This document shows, one piece after another, positions 9,744 through 20,000 of a DNA stretch of 64,000 nt. The stretch is from Cohaesibacter sp. ES.047 (GTDB taxonomy: Bacteria; Pseudomonadota; Alphaproteobacteria; Rhizobiales; Cohaesibacteraceae): contig NZ_LT907844.1 of NCBI RefSeq assembly GCF_900215505.1, positions 4,356,001-4,420,000 of the forward strand, given 5' to 3'. The position numbers and the translations under genes were made by a program. The notes beneath the pieces were generated by a model. It worked only from the letters and a program-made list of their open reading frames with translations, did no database searches and had not been told where the DNA came from. The first letter of the stretch is position 1; each line of letters starts with the position of its first letter.

Positions 9744-10304
9744 CTAGACCTGCATGATTTCGGTCTGCTTGGCTTCAAGCAATTCGTCGATTGCATTGAC
9801 GGTCTTATCGGTCAGGCTCTGGATTTCATCCTGATAGATTTTGGAGTCATCTTCACTCATGCCGTCTTTCTCGGCCTTCTTGCACTGGTCCATACCATCT
9901 TTGCGAACATGCCGCACGGCAACCTTGGCATTTTCAGCATAAGAGTGGGCAATCTTGGTCATCTCGGTGCGTCGTTCCTCATTCATTTCAGGAATGGGAA
10001 GGCGCAACAACTGCCCGTCTGTCACCGGATTGATACCGAGGTTGGATTCGCGGATCGCTTTTTCAACAGCGCGAACCATACCTTTGTCCCAAATCTGGAT
10101 CGACAGCATACGCGGCTCAGGAACAGAGACAGTACCAACCTGATTGATCGGCATGGTCTGGCCATAGGCCTCGACCGTGATCGGATCGAGCAGGTTGATA
10201 GAGGCGCGCCCGGTGCGCAGACCGGACAACTCCGTTTTGAGAACGGAAACGGCACCCTTCATGCGACGCTCAAGGTCATCAAGATCCAGTTCTTCGGCAG
10301 ACAT
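9744..10304 (-). CDS. frr: Ribosome recycling factor
   Basis: Splits post-termination ribosomes together with EF-G. The product has 186 residues, the normal family length. It shows the three-helix-bundle pattern with [16 protein letters not shown] near the N-terminus, and [19 protein letters not shown] followed by EERRTEMTK in the conserved middle. It begins 182 bp after pyrH, in the usual tsf-pyrH-frr order. Confidence 0.97.
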   Translation of the reverse strand: MSAEELDLDDLERRMKGAVSVLKTELSGLRTGRASINLLDPITVEAYGQTMPINQVGTVSVPEPRMLSIQIWDKGMVRAVEKAIRESNLGINPVTDGQLLRLPIPEMNEERRTEMTKIAHSYAENAKVAVRHVRKDGMDQCKKAEKDGMSEDDSKIYQDEIQSLTDKTVNAIDELLEAKQTEIMQV

Positions 10305-10486
10305 TTTTTAAAACCTTTTTCGTTTTGCTGTTGTCTTTGATCATTTCAGTGGGACCATCAGCCCGAGGGCTCCTCAAAACCCTTTTTGAGCGCGGGATAC
10401 GTCGAAACAAGGGCAAGCCATTATCCCGCATGTCCCGCTCACTGGCCAAAAGCCCTTCATCCTGACATAAAGTCAGAACAAGCAGC

Positions 10487-11203
10487 CTAGTCAGACACCA
10501 CGGTGCAACGCCCCCTGCCCTGTAGAATTTCGACAAGGCCGTCCGGTTCGTGGAGTGAGAATACAATTATCGGTATATTGCCGTCCTGAGCAAGCGCAAT
10601 TGCAGCCGCATCCATAACCTTGAGCCCCTGTTTGAGCATATCGGCGTGCGTAATGGTATCATAGCGGATCGCATCGGGAACGATTTTGGGATCGGCAGAA
10701 TAAATCCCGTCGACCTGTGTGCCCTTCAGCAGTGCATCGCATTGCATTTCCGCGGCGCGCAGCGCTGCACCAGAATCGGTAGTAAAGAAGGGGCAACCTG
10801 TCCCGGCTGCAAACAGCACGACCTTGCCATCCGCCAGATGAGCCTTGGCACCGCGCTGGGTGAAGCTCTCACAGACCTCGGGCATGGCGATAGCGGACAT
10901 CGGCACAGCCGGGATGCCTTTGGCGTTGAGCGCGCTCGACATGGCAAGGCAGTTCATAACCGTGGCGAGCATGCCCATATGGTCGCCAACAACGCGATCC
11001 CCACCCTGAGCTGCGACGGACACACCGCGAAAAATGTTCCCGCCACCAATCACGACACAGATTTCGGCACCAAGGGCGCGCGCATTCTCTATATCAGTGG
11101 CAACTCGCTCGATAACGCTCTGATCAATCCCGAAGGACTGCTCCCCCATCAGGGCTTCGCCCGAAACTTTCAGCAAAATGCGCTTGTATTTGAGCTCTGC
11201 CAT
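10487..11203 (-). CDS. pyrH: Uridylate kinase (UMP kinase)
   Basis: Phosphorylates UMP to UDP in pyrimidine synthesis; amino-acid-kinase family. From the ATG at 11203 (MAELKYKRILLKVSGEAL) the product has 238 residues, as in other bacterial UMP kinases. The open frame runs 31 codons further upstream but without family similarity. Conserved blocks are VVIGGGNIFRG, FTTDSGAALRAAEM and GLKVMDAAAIALAQD. It lies between tsf and frr. Confidence 0.97.
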   Translation of the reverse strand: MAELKYKRILLKVSGEALMGEQSFGIDQSVIERVATDIENARALGAEICVVIGGGNIFRGVSVAAQGGDRVVGDHMGMLATVMNCLAMSSALNAKGIPAVPMSAIAMPEVCESFTQRGAKAHLADGKVVLFAAGTGCPFFTTDSGAALRAAEMQCDALLKGTQVDGIYSADPKIVPDAIRYDTITHADMLKQGLKVMDAAAIALAQDGNIPIIVFSLHEPDGLVEILQGRGRCTVVSD

Positions 11204-11277
11204 GCTGTGTCTGATCCTTGTCTTAAAGCGTCCGGCCCGCATCCGGCCAGTCAAAAAAAGCTGACCCTGCATACACG

Positions 11278-11317
11278 AAGGGCGCTGGTTCGTCATCCCC
11301 GGCGCCCTTTGTTTTTT
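11278..11317 (+). terminator. Hairpin plus T-run on the plus strand in the tsf-pyrH gap
   Basis: An 8-bp stem (11278-11285 with 11302-11309, AAGGGCGC/GCGCCCTT) is followed on the plus strand by TGTTTTTT. It reads as a terminator for plus-strand transcription although no plus-strand gene lies before it. On the minus strand the hairpin has no adjacent T-run. Confidence 0.45.
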
Positions 11318-11357
11318 AGGTTTTCAACCCCGCTTGCTGCGAGGCAAGATCGCGCAA

Positions 11358-12281
11358 TCAGGCATTGCCGGAAGCGGCAGCAACCTCAGCAGCGAAATCT
11401 TCTTCTTTCTTTTCGATGCCTTCGCCCAGCGCAAAGCGGGTAAAGCCAACGAGTTTGATCGGAGCGCCAACTTCGGCTTCGGCATTTTTGATCGCCTGCT
11501 CAACGGTGTTTTCACCGTCGATCACGAAAGTCTGCTTGAGAAGAACAACTTCTTCATAGAATTTGCGCAGACGGCCTTCGACCATTTTCTCGATGATGCT
11601 TTCCGGCTTGCCGGATGCTTTGGCCTGCTCGGAGAACACGGTTTTTTCACGTTCGACAGCAGCAGGATCCAATTCATCCGTGGTCGCAGCCAACGGGTTG
11701 GTCGCAGCTACATGCATGGCAATCTGTTTGCCCAGAGCATCAAGCTTTGCTGCATCGCCTTCGGATTCCAGAGCAACCAGAACACCAAGACGGCCAAGGC
11801 CGGGAGCCGTTGCGTTGTGCATGTAGGTAGCAACAATGCCCTTGTCGACGCTCATGACCGCACCGCGACGCAGGTTCATGTTCTCGCCGATCGTGGCAAC
11901 AGCGTTGGTGATGGTGTCTGCAACAGTGGCACCACCCGGATAGGGGGCGGCCAGAATAGCTTCAAGGTCGGATCCGGCTTCGATGGTCACTGCAGCAATT
12001 TTGCTGGCCAGCTCCTGGAACTGTTCGTTGCGGGAAACGAAGTCGGTTTCGGCGTTGAGTTCCACCACGGCAGCCTTGTTGCCTTCGCCAGCGATGGCGA
12101 TGAGGCCTTCAGCCGCGATACGGCCAGATTTCTTAGCCGCTTTGGAGAGGCCTTTGGTGCGCAACCAATCGATTGCTGCTTCCATGTCACCATCGGTCTC
12201 AGCCAGAGCCTTTTTGCAGTCCATCATGCCCGCGCCAGAGGTTTCACGGAGCTCTTTCACCATAGATGCTGTAATCGCCAT
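11358..12281 (-). CDS. tsf: Translation elongation factor Ts
   Basis: Nucleotide exchange factor for EF-Tu. The product has 307 residues. It starts [20 protein letters not shown], with the conserved MMDCKKAL block and the adjacent [11 protein letters not shown]. The core EF-Tu-interaction region includes [10 protein letters not shown]. It lies downstream of rpsB beyond a strong intrinsic hairpin and upstream of pyrH. Confidence 0.97.
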   Translation of the reverse strand: MAITASMVKELRETSGAGMMDCKKALAETDGDMEAAIDWLRTKGLSKAAKKSGRIAAEGLIAIAGEGNKAAVVELNAETDFVSRNEQFQELASKIAAVTIEAGSDLEAILAAPYPGGATVADTITNAVATIGENMNLRRGAVMSVDKGIVATYMHNATAPGLGRLGVLVALESEGDAAKLDALGKQIAMHVAATNPLAATTDELDPAAVEREKTVFSEQAKASGKPESIIEKMVEGRLRKFYEEVVLLKQTFVIDGENTVEQAIKNAEAEVGAPIKLVGFTRFALGEGIEKKEEDFAAEVAAASGNA

Positions 12282-12310
12282 TGCAGCCTCACGTCCTTTT
12301 CAAACAAGCC

Positions 12311-12337
12311 AAAAAGTCGCCCGGCAGCCCGGGCGAC
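12311..12337 (-). terminator. Rho-independent terminator/attenuator between rpsB and tsf
   Basis: A perfect 9-bp GC-rich stem (GTCGCCCGG, 12316-12324 and 12329-12337) with a 4-nt loop is followed on the minus strand by five T. It lies about 55 nt after the rpsB stop and 30 nt before tsf. Partial read-through would set the S2 to EF-Ts ratio; that role is inference. Confidence 0.85.
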
Positions 12338-12390
12338 CAAATTAAATTTTAAGCAGGGCCGTCAAGACCCAAACACCTTAGCAATCAAAC

Positions 12391-13224
12391 TCAAGCGTTT
12401 TCAGTTGTTTCTGAAGGCGTTACAGCAGCTTCTTCAGAAACCACTTCAGCTTCAGCCGCACCTTCGTCAACGCCCTCGATTTCAAGCTCGACAAGGCCTT
12501 CTTCAGCTTCGCCCAGATCAACGCCGGTTTCACCAGCAGACCGGGAGATGCCGTCGATGGCAGCAGCAACAATCAGATCGCAGTAAAGAGCCAGAGCACG
12601 AGACGCGTCATCGTTGCCAGGAACCGGGAAGTCGATACCATCCGGATCGCAGTTGGTATCAACAATGGCTGCCACGGGAATACCCAGACGGCGCGCTTCG
12701 TTGATTGCGATGGTTTCTTTGTTGGTGTCGATGACGAAAATCAGGTCAGGCACACCGCCCATGTCCTTGATACCGCCCAGAGCACGTTCCAGCTTATCGC
12801 GTTCGCGGGTCAGGGTCAGGCGCTCTTTCTTGGTGAAGCCTTTGCCTTCGCCTTCAAGCAGCTCATCGAGCTTACGCAGACGCTGAATGGACTGGGTGAT
12901 GGTTTTCCAGTTGGTCATCATGCCGCCAAGCCAGCGGGAGTTGACGTAATACTGAGCGCAGGACTTTGCGGCTTCAGCGATCGGGCCAGCAGCCTGACGC
13001 TTGGTGCCAACAAGGAGGACGCGACCGCCGCGAGCAACGGTGTCGGAAACAACCTTCAGAGCTTCGTTCATCAGGGGAACGGTCTGAGACAGATCGACGA
13101 TATGGATGTTGTTGCGAGCGCCGAAAATGTATTTGCCCATTTTCGGGTTCCAGCGGTGGGTCTGGTGACCAAAATGCACACCTGCTTCAAGCAGCGTGCG
13201 CATGGATACTTCAGGAAGTGCCAT
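12391..13224 (-). CDS. rpsB: 30S ribosomal protein S2
   Basis: Structural protein of the small ribosomal subunit. From the ATG at 13224 ([19 protein letters not shown]) the product has 277 residues. [16 protein letters not shown] and [13 protein letters not shown] are S2 hallmarks. The AAAGGAAATAAAC before the ATG is a good ribosome binding site; an open frame of 60 codons upstream is leader sequence. The C-terminal tail after about residue 235 is long and acidic, as in alphaproteobacterial S2. Confidence 0.97.
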   Translation of the reverse strand: MALPEVSMRTLLEAGVHFGHQTHRWNPKMGKYIFGARNNIHIVDLSQTVPLMNEALKVVSDTVARGGRVLLVGTKRQAAGPIAEAAKSCAQYYVNSRWLGGMMTNWKTITQSIQRLRKLDELLEGEGKGFTKKERLTLTRERDKLERALGGIKDMGGVPDLIFVIDTNKETIAINEARRLGIPVAAIVDTNCDPDGIDFPVPGNDDASRALALYCDLIVAAAIDGISRSAGETGVDLGEAEEGLVELEIEGVDEGAAEAEVVSEEAAVTPSETTENA

Positions 13225-13338
13225 GTTTATTTCCTTTACCGGTTTAACCTCTGTGGGATGTGACCTATTAGGGCACCGGATGGATGTCAGCACATTTCTC
13301 CATGCTGCCACCCTATCCCACATGTGGATTCGAGAGGG

Positions 13339-13367
13339 CTTATAGGCGCTATAGAAAAGGATTGCAA
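13339..13367 (-). promoter_or_regulatory. Sigma-70-type promoter of rpsB
   Basis: On the minus strand TTGCAA (13362-13367) and TATAAG (13339-13344) are separated by exactly 17 nt. Transcription would start near 13332, giving a leader of about 110 nt before rpsB, room for an autoregulatory S2-binding structure. Confidence 0.65.
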
Positions 13368-13522
13368 GGGCAAAAGCCCGCCTTTTGCCTGACATCCCGC
13401 ACAAAGCACCGACTTGACGAAAAGCCCACGCTCAGAGCAGGATGATCGAAGGCTCGAGGCTTTGTGCCTTGCATTTGTCCACGACACGCCAAACGCGAAA
13501 AGGACGGAGTTTCAGGACGACA

Positions 13523-13894
13523 ATGACAACAACAGCCCCCTTACCAGCATACACGAACAAGACACGACACCCACAAGCGCGGCACCTTGCGTCCCCGGTC
13601 ATGGTCGCGTTCATGCTGTTGTTGTTGTTGATCAGCTCGATAGCCCAGGCCGATCCGCCAAACTGCCGGAAGAAATACGAAGCCTATCTGCAGCAGAGCA
13701 CGAGCCTATCCGCCTTCATGGCGCAGGAAACAGCCTGCCTTGAGGCAACGAACGGCTGCAGCCAATGCACCCGCGCCCCAGACATGTCGATCTCCTGCAC
13801 CACGCCGCGCCTTGATTGCACGAGGAGCGCGATCCATTGCACACGCGCGTCCGAACTTGACTATACTGCACTGATATCAAATGGCAGTGAGTGA
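13523..13894 (+). CDS. Small exported cysteine-rich protein, unknown
   Basis: I do not recognise this gene. From the ATG at 13523 it encodes 123 residues. A basic N-terminus is followed by VMVAFMLLLLLISSIAQA, a good Sec signal peptide with a likely cut after AQA. The mature part of about 80 residues has seven cysteines, several in a recurring C-T-R/C-T-T spacing (GCSQCTRAP, SCTTPRL, DCTRS, HCTRAS), which suggests disulphide bonds in the periplasm. AGGACGAC just before the ATG is a weak ribosome binding site. It stands alone on the plus strand in the accessory islet between rpsB and dnaE, converging on the AraC gene. It could also be a chance frame; the signal peptide is the main argument for it. 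Confidence 0.45.
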   Translation: MTTTAPLPAYTNKTRHPQARHLASPVMVAFMLLLLLISSIAQADPPNCRKKYEAYLQQSTSLSAFMAQETACLEATNGCSQCTRAPDMSISCTTPRLDCTRSAIHCTRASELDYTALISNGSE

Positions 13895-13898
13895 GCGC

Positions 13899-14762
13899 TC
13901 AGGCAACCGCCTTGCGATACGCCGCGGGCGTCACGCCCGTTCCAGCCTTGAAGCTCCGCGTGAAATGGCTCTGACTGGAAAAGCCGCAAGCGTCTGAGAC
14001 TTGAATCAGCGGAGCGCCTTGCCTGATCTGCAGTTTTGCACGCTCCACCCTTCGATGGCTGGCAAAGGAATGCGGAGACACGCCGCAAGTCTGCTTGAAG
14101 GCGCGCTGGAGGTGAAACTCACTCAGGCCTGCAATCGCGGCCAGATCCTGCAGCCGGATGACCTGATCGAGATTGGCCTCGATATAGTCGGTCAATTGCC
14201 GCCTGACACGGCCAGACAGTCCGCCACGCAAGGGCTGGACCGACAGCCCGTGGAAGCGCTGATCCTTCAAAACACCTGCGACAAGCTCGGTCATCGCTTC
14301 CTCGGCACGCAGTGACTGCCCCGTTCGGGTCGCAACGAGCATCTCTGCAAAGGCGCGCGCCAGGTCTCCCGCGTCCGCATAGGTCACATCGGCGAGATCC
14401 AGCAATTGCCCATCCCGATCAAGCATTTCCGAATAGCACCGGCGCAGCTCATCACTGGGCAAATACAGATGCATCATTTCCAGCGGACCTGTGATATCCC
14501 ATTCTGAGGTCTGGCCTTGCGGAAAAATGCAAAAGGCCCCGGGCCGCCCTTCCCGTTTATCACCATCGACCCGAAAGACACCCTGCCCGCCGCGTGCGTA
14601 CCAGCTGAAGGTGTGCCCTTCCAGTTTCTCGTAACGAACATGGTCCTTGGCATTCGTCCAGATCGCGCCATAGCGACCAAAGCCGAGATCAAGATAACTC
14701 TCCTGAACAGCAGCGGACGTGTCTTTCAGATATCCAAAGACGGATTTACCGGTCTGGGTCAT
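13899..14762 (-). CDS. AraC family transcriptional regulator
   Basis: A 287-residue regulator. The N-terminal 170 residues are a cupin-like sensing region (SWYARGGQGVFRVDG, GAFCIFPQGQTSEW). The C-terminal 100 residues hold two helix-turn-helix units: IRLQDLAAIAGLSEFHLQRA and the second with IQVSDACGFSSQSHFTRSFK, ending GVTPAAYRK, the classic AraC tail. The ATG at 14762 is chosen; a TTG at 14783 is also possible. It is divergent from the EamA exporter at 14949, with 186 bp between, so it probably controls that gene. The ligand cannot be read from sequence. Confidence 0.88.
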   Translation of the reverse strand: MTQTGKSVFGYLKDTSAAVQESYLDLGFGRYGAIWTNAKDHVRYEKLEGHTFSWYARGGQGVFRVDGDKREGRPGAFCIFPQGQTSEWDITGPLEMMHLYLPSDELRRCYSEMLDRDGQLLDLADVTYADAGDLARAFAEMLVATRTGQSLRAEEAMTELVAGVLKDQRFHGLSVQPLRGGLSGRVRRQLTDYIEANLDQVIRLQDLAAIAGLSEFHLQRAFKQTCGVSPHSFASHRRVERAKLQIRQGAPLIQVSDACGFSSQSHFTRSFKAGTGVTPAAYRKAVA

Positions 14763-14948
14763 AACAAAGGCCGAAATAGACAAAGATAATCAAGAAAACG
14801 GATCGAATGCCGTTGGCGCCACATTAGCACCGACAAACACAAGGCACCAAGCCCTCTATTGGCGCGCCGGATCATTCACCGCAAGATCGTGCAAAAGACA
14901 AACCACATCTGGCGCTACATGTAGGATCCAATCTTCGAGGTTTCCAAC

Positions 14949-15869
14949 ATGATCCCGGTTCTTTTTCTCTCCACTGTGCTCATCTGGGGTACGACATGGC
15001 TCGCCATTGCATTGCAGGCTGGCCCAGTCCCCGTGCTTGTCTCTGTTTTCTATCGGTTTGCCCTCGCCGGCATCCTCTTTCTGTTCATTCTGGCCGTAAC
15101 CGGTCGCTTGCGTCTGCCAAAACGCGAGCATCAAGTCTGGCTCGTGGCACAGGCCCTCTGCCTCTTCAGCCTCAATTTCATCTGCTTTTATCATGCCGTT
15201 CACTACATCCCGTCGGGATTGGAATCGTTGATCTTCTCGCTGTCCACCATCTTCAATGCCCTCAACGCCCGGATTTTCTATGGTGAGAGAATCAGCGGCA
15301 AGGTCATTCTTGCCAGCCTGCTCGGTATCAGTGGACTGGTGCTGCTGTTCGGCCGTGACATCCTTGATGCTGATGCATCAGGCACGCTGACCGGCGTCGG
15401 CCTTGCCATGCTGGGCACCCTGTTCTTTTCCCTTGGCAACATGGTCTCGCGTCGCAACAGCAGGGAAGGCATCTCTCCTGTCTTCGCCAACGCCTGGGCC
15501 ATGAGCTATGGCGCGATTGTCCTGATGCTGCTCATCATACTCACGGGAACACCACTCATAGCCCCTCCAGACGCCACCTATCTGGGAGCGCTGCTTTATC
15601 TCGCGGCCATCGGTTCGATTGTTGGCTTCAGCACATATCTCATTCTGGTCGCCCGGATCGGGTCGGCGCGCGCGGCCTATGCCACCGTCCTGTTCCCGAT
15701 CATCGCCCTTGGCTTGTCGACCGTGTTTGAAGGCTATGTCTGGCACTGGACAGGCTTTGTGGGACTTGGCCTCGCGCTTCTGGGCAACATCGTCATCTTC
15801 GCCCCCAGCCGCCGACCCCGCCGCACAGCGCCCATCGCCAAGGATGCAGAGACGGTTGCCTCTTCATAA
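14949..15869 (+). CDS. EamA/DMT-superfamily exporter
   Basis: A 306-residue inner-membrane transporter of the drug/metabolite type with about ten hydrophobic segments in two EamA repeats. The first begins MIPVLFLSTVLIWGTTWLAI with the characteristic WGTTW. Each repeat ends with a loop holding a conserved Glu-Arg or Glu-Gly (IFYGERIS and VFEGYVW). Family members export amino acids, metabolites or drugs; the substrate here is unknown. It faces an AraC regulator across 186 bp and converges with the SDR remnant. Confidence 0.88.
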   Translation: MIPVLFLSTVLIWGTTWLAIALQAGPVPVLVSVFYRFALAGILFLFILAVTGRLRLPKREHQVWLVAQALCLFSLNFICFYHAVHYIPSGLESLIFSLSTIFNALNARIFYGERISGKVILASLLGISGLVLLFGRDILDADASGTLTGVGLAMLGTLFFSLGNMVSRRNSREGISPVFANAWAMSYGAIVLMLLIILTGTPLIAPPDATYLGALLYLAAIGSIVGFSTYLILVARIGSARAAYATVLFPIIALGLSTVFEGYVWHWTGFVGLGLALLGNIVIFAPSRRPRRTAPIAKDAETVASS

Positions 15870-15886
15870 CGACCCGGGCCCATACC

Positions 15887-16765
15887 TTATGAACACCCAA
15901 GATCCGACAGGGCCGCACGGATGGCGTCAAACGGCTCTGTTCTTGGTTCGGCCCCCAGAAGCGTAAGGAGGCGGTGATTATCGAGCCGCAAGGGATATTT
16001 CCAATGCGGAATGATCTCGGCCACTTCACGCGGGAACCCGCCAAATGGGGCCAGAAGCCGAAAAAGCCACCACGGCATCGACCAGACCGGCAGTTTTCGG
16101 CCAACCGCCTGTCTTATGCCGCCGGTCATCACGAGGCCCGTATCGTCATAGATGCCCTCAAAATGCACCACCTCGAAAGGAAGCAACTCAGCCTCCCGAT
16201 CCAGTAACATGGCGAAGGCTTCACCAAGATCAGGCAGATAGGCCCAGCTGTGCCCGGCCCGGATCGCCGGATTGACAATGCGTTTCAACCGCTTTCCTCT
16301 TGCCACCATGGCCTGAGAAAACCAGCTAGAACCAGCGCCTGGACCAAAGAAGTCGCCGGCTCTGAGGATGAGCACCGGCACTTCGGCTGAAACTGCCCGC
16401 AACGCACGTTCCATTTCAACCCTGATCCGGCCCTTGCGGCTGTTGCCGTCCTGCTCGGTCATTTCATCGATGACGCCATGGCTTGCTGCATCAAAATTGT
16501 ATATCGTGCCCTGCAACACGAGGCGCGCACCGCCCACGGACCGGGCGGCAGCGATGCTGTTTTCCAGCATCGGCATCACCAGCTTGTCCCAGTTTTGGTA
16601 GCCGGGAGGGTTCACCGCATGAACAATCACACTCACCCCATCAGCGGCACGCATCACATCATCAAGAACCAGAGCATCGCCCCTGATCCACTCGATGGGG
16701 GTGCTTGACGCCGCTTGTGATTTTTCCAGATTGCGCACCATTCCGCGCACCTGCCATCCACGCTC
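15887..16765 (-). pseudogene. NAD(P)-dependent epimerase/SDR, 5'-truncated
   Basis: About 290 codons of an atypical short-chain dehydrogenase (NAD-dependent epimerase type) remain. The readable frame opens with GWQVRGMVRNLEKSQ, which in this family is about residue 25-40, just after the GxxGxxG nucleotide-binding loop; that loop is missing. A stop (16766-16768) closes the frame directly upstream. The rest is intact to the stop at 15887 (VIVHAVNPPG, LILRAGDFFGPG, YLPDLGEAFAMLL). Without the Rossmann loop it should not bind cofactor. The break coincides with the break in the divergent LysR gene, so one deletion removed both 5' ends. Confidence 0.8.
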
Positions 16766-17076
16766 TTATCGGACCGGACCGCAGCGTACCCGACATCGCT
16801 TTTGTGAAATCTATGGACGGGACCATGGAGGCCAGCAATTGGGTCATGCGATGCGACAGTCATCCGGCCATGCTCGCCGCTGCCCGCGCAGGGCTGGGGA
16901 TCGCAATCGCCCAGATCCCGACGATCAAAACCGATCCGCGCCTTCAGATACTGCTCCCCGACCTCGAGCTTCCCCGTCTTGATACATGGGTCGTCACCCA
17001 TGAAGACTTGCGTCATGTCCCCAAGGTTCGAGCGCTTTTTGACCGGTTGGTCGAGGGGTTCAAGACCTATCGCTAA
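16760..17076 (+). pseudogene. LysR-type regulator, C-terminal remnant
   Basis: About 105 codons matching the C-terminal half of a LysR effector-binding domain: ALIGPDRSVPDIAFVKS, then SHPAMLAAARAGLGIAIAQI and a closing HEDLRHVPKVRALFDRLVEG. The whole DNA-binding helix-turn-helix and first effector subdomain are gone (a full protein has about 300 residues). The left edge lies at about 16755-16770, where the SDR remnant on the other strand also breaks off. It ends 10 bp from the dnaE stop, convergent. No function is expected. Confidence 0.75.
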
Positions 17077-17086
17077 CCCCACCCGC

Positions 17087-20000
17087 TTAGCCGGCACCCA
17101 CTTCGACATCGACAACACCGGGAATGGCTTTCATCGCACGGCCCACTTCCGGCGAAACATAATATTTCCCGTTGATCCGCATTTCGACTTCGCAGTCGCC
17201 GTCGTCCAGCATCACGATGACAGATACGTCTCCATCCCCTCTGTCATCAAGCTGTGCCTTGAGCGATGTAAGGGGTTTGGGGTCGCGCACAAACACCCGC
17301 ATGCTCTTCTGGATGCTGCCGCCATCAAGAGGTCGCACATTGTTGATGCGCACCGAAACGCCCTCAGGCCTGAGATCTGCACCGACCTCCAGAATGACCG
17401 TCTTGCCCGGCTCAAGCATATCGCGGAACCGATGCAGGGCTTCAGAGAACAGCACCGCCTCATAGGCCCCGGTGGGGTCAGAAATATTGATGATCCCCAT
17501 GCGGTTCCCAGTCTTGGTCTTGCGCTCCTGACGACCGGTAATGGTGCCGGCCAAACGCCCCGCGCTCGCTCCCTGCTTTACGGCAGCCTCAAAAGGTTGC
17601 CAGAACTGGACGCGCATTTTCTCAAGCTGAGGGGTGTAGTCATCAAGCGGATGAGCTGACAGATAAAAGCCAATGACGCTATATTCTTTCTGAAGCTTTT
17701 CCTCATTGGTCCACGGACGCGCATTGGGCATGGGCAACGGCGCGGCCTCTTCCTCACCAAACAAGCCTCCCTGCCCCGAAGACGAATCCCGGGCGTGGCT
17801 CGCCGCTTCCCCCATGATGACATCAACAGCCGCAACCACTTGAGCCCTGTTGGGGCTCAGCACATCGAATGTCCCGGCCGCAGCAAGGTTTTCGATGGTC
17901 CGCTTGTTCAGAACACGCGGGCTGATGCGTTTGGCAAAATCGGCCAGATCCTTGAACGGCTTGTCGCCCCGCACGTCCATGATGTGCTCGGCCGCGGGGT
18001 GGCCAACGCCCTTGATCGCCGCCATGGAATAGATGATTGCACCATCCTTCACGACAAATTCAACACCGGACTCGTTGATCGATGGCGGCCGTACCTCGAT
18101 GCCAAGACGAATGGCATCCCGGCGATATTCGGCCAGTTTGTCGGTGTTGTTCATATCCAGCGTCATGATCCCGGCGAGGAACTCGACCGGATAATTCGCC
18201 TTCATATAAGCCGTCTGATAGGCGACGAGCGCATAGGCGGCGGCGTGTGACTTGTTGAAGCCATAGTCGGCAAACTTGGCAACAAGGTCATAGATCTCGG
18301 AGGCCTGTTCACGCGGCACCCCGCGCTCCTCGGCACCATCACAGAAAAAGACCCGCTGCTTTTCCATCTCCTCGCGGATTTTCTTACCCATCGCGCGGCG
18401 CAGCATATCAGCTTGGCCAAGAGAATAGCCCGACAGGATCTGGGCGATCTGCATCACTTGTTCCTGATAGATGATGATGCCGTAGGTCTCCTTGAGCACG
18501 GGCTCAAGCAGCTCATGCAGATAGTCGGGCTTTTCCTCGCCCCTCTTGCGCGCGCAATAGACCGGAATGTTGGCCATCGGGCCGGGCCGGTAGAGCGCCA
18601 CAATAGCAATGATGTCCTCGAACTGGTCAGGCTGCATGTCGAGCAGGGCCTTGCGCATGCCCATACTTTCCAGCTGGAACACGCCGACGGTTTCACCCTT
18701 GGCAAGAATTTCATAGGACGCAGGATCGTCAATGGGGATTTCCGCCAGATTGATCTCGATCCCGCGCTGTGCCACGAACCGAACGGCGGTTTGTAGAACC
18801 GTCAGTGTCTTGAGGCCCAAAAAGTCGAACTTGACCAGCCCGGCCTGTTCCACCCACTTCATGTTATATTGCGTCACCGGCATGTCGGAACGCGGGTCCC
18901 GGTACATGGGGACCAGCTTGTCGAGCGAGCGGTCGCCGATTACGATCCCCGCCGCATGGGTCGACGCATGCCGATATAGTCCCTCGAGTTTGAGCGAAAT
19001 GTTGATCAGGCGATCAACGATCTCTTCTTGCTGTCGGGCTTCCTTGAGGCGCGGCTCCTGCTGAAGTGCTTCAGGGAGCGAAACCGATACGGCCCCTTTC
19101 ATGGGGACCATCTTGCACAGCTTGTCGACCTGCCCGAACGGCATCTGAAGGACACGACCAACGTCGCGCAAAACGGCGCGCGCCTGCAGCGTTCCATAAG
19201 TAATGATCTGCCCCACATTGTCCCGACCATACTTGCCTTGAACATAGTGGATCACTTCCTCGCGCCGGTCCTGACAGAAGTCGATGTCAAAGTCAGGCAT
19301 CGAGACGCGTTCTGGGTTGAGAAAGCGTTCGAAAAGCAGCGCAAAGCGCAAGGGATCAAGGTCAGTAATGGTCAGCGACCAGGCCACGACTGAGCCTGCA
19401 CCCGAACCACGCCCCGGCCCCACCGGAATATCTTGATCCTTTGCCCATTTGATAAAGTCAGAGACGATAAGGAAATAGCCCGGAAACTTCATGGATTGAA
19501 TGATATCAAGTTCGAATTCGAGGCGATCCCAATAGTCTTTTTCTTCCTTGCCCGGCGCCAAACCATAAACATCAAGTCGCTGCTGTAGGCCTTCCTTAGC
19601 CTGCCGTCTCAACTCAGCCGCCTCGTGACGCTCCGCTTCTTCCGGGTCGGCGTCAGCACCGGCAAAACGGGGCAAAATGGGATTGATGGTCCGGGCACGC
19701 GTGCTGCAGCGACGCGCAATCTCGATGGTGTTTTCCAGCGCCTCTGGCAGATCGGAGAAGAGCGCTGCCATTTCATCCTGAGACTTGAAATAATGCTCTG
19801 CGGTGAGTTGGCGTCGATCATCCTGAATGAGGACTTTACCCGCGGCAATCGCAATCAGCGCATCATGGGCTTCGAAATCGTCCCGCTCGGCGAAGTAGAC
19901 ATCGTTGGTCGCAACCAGCGGAATGGCCAACGCATAGGCGAGATCAAGAATCTGCGGCTCCACAATTGCCTCATGAGCCATACCGTGGCGCATGATCTCA

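Noticed and set aside
11334-12704. 456-codon plus-strand frame
   Set aside because: Antisense to tsf and rpsB, crosses their terminator, no family features.
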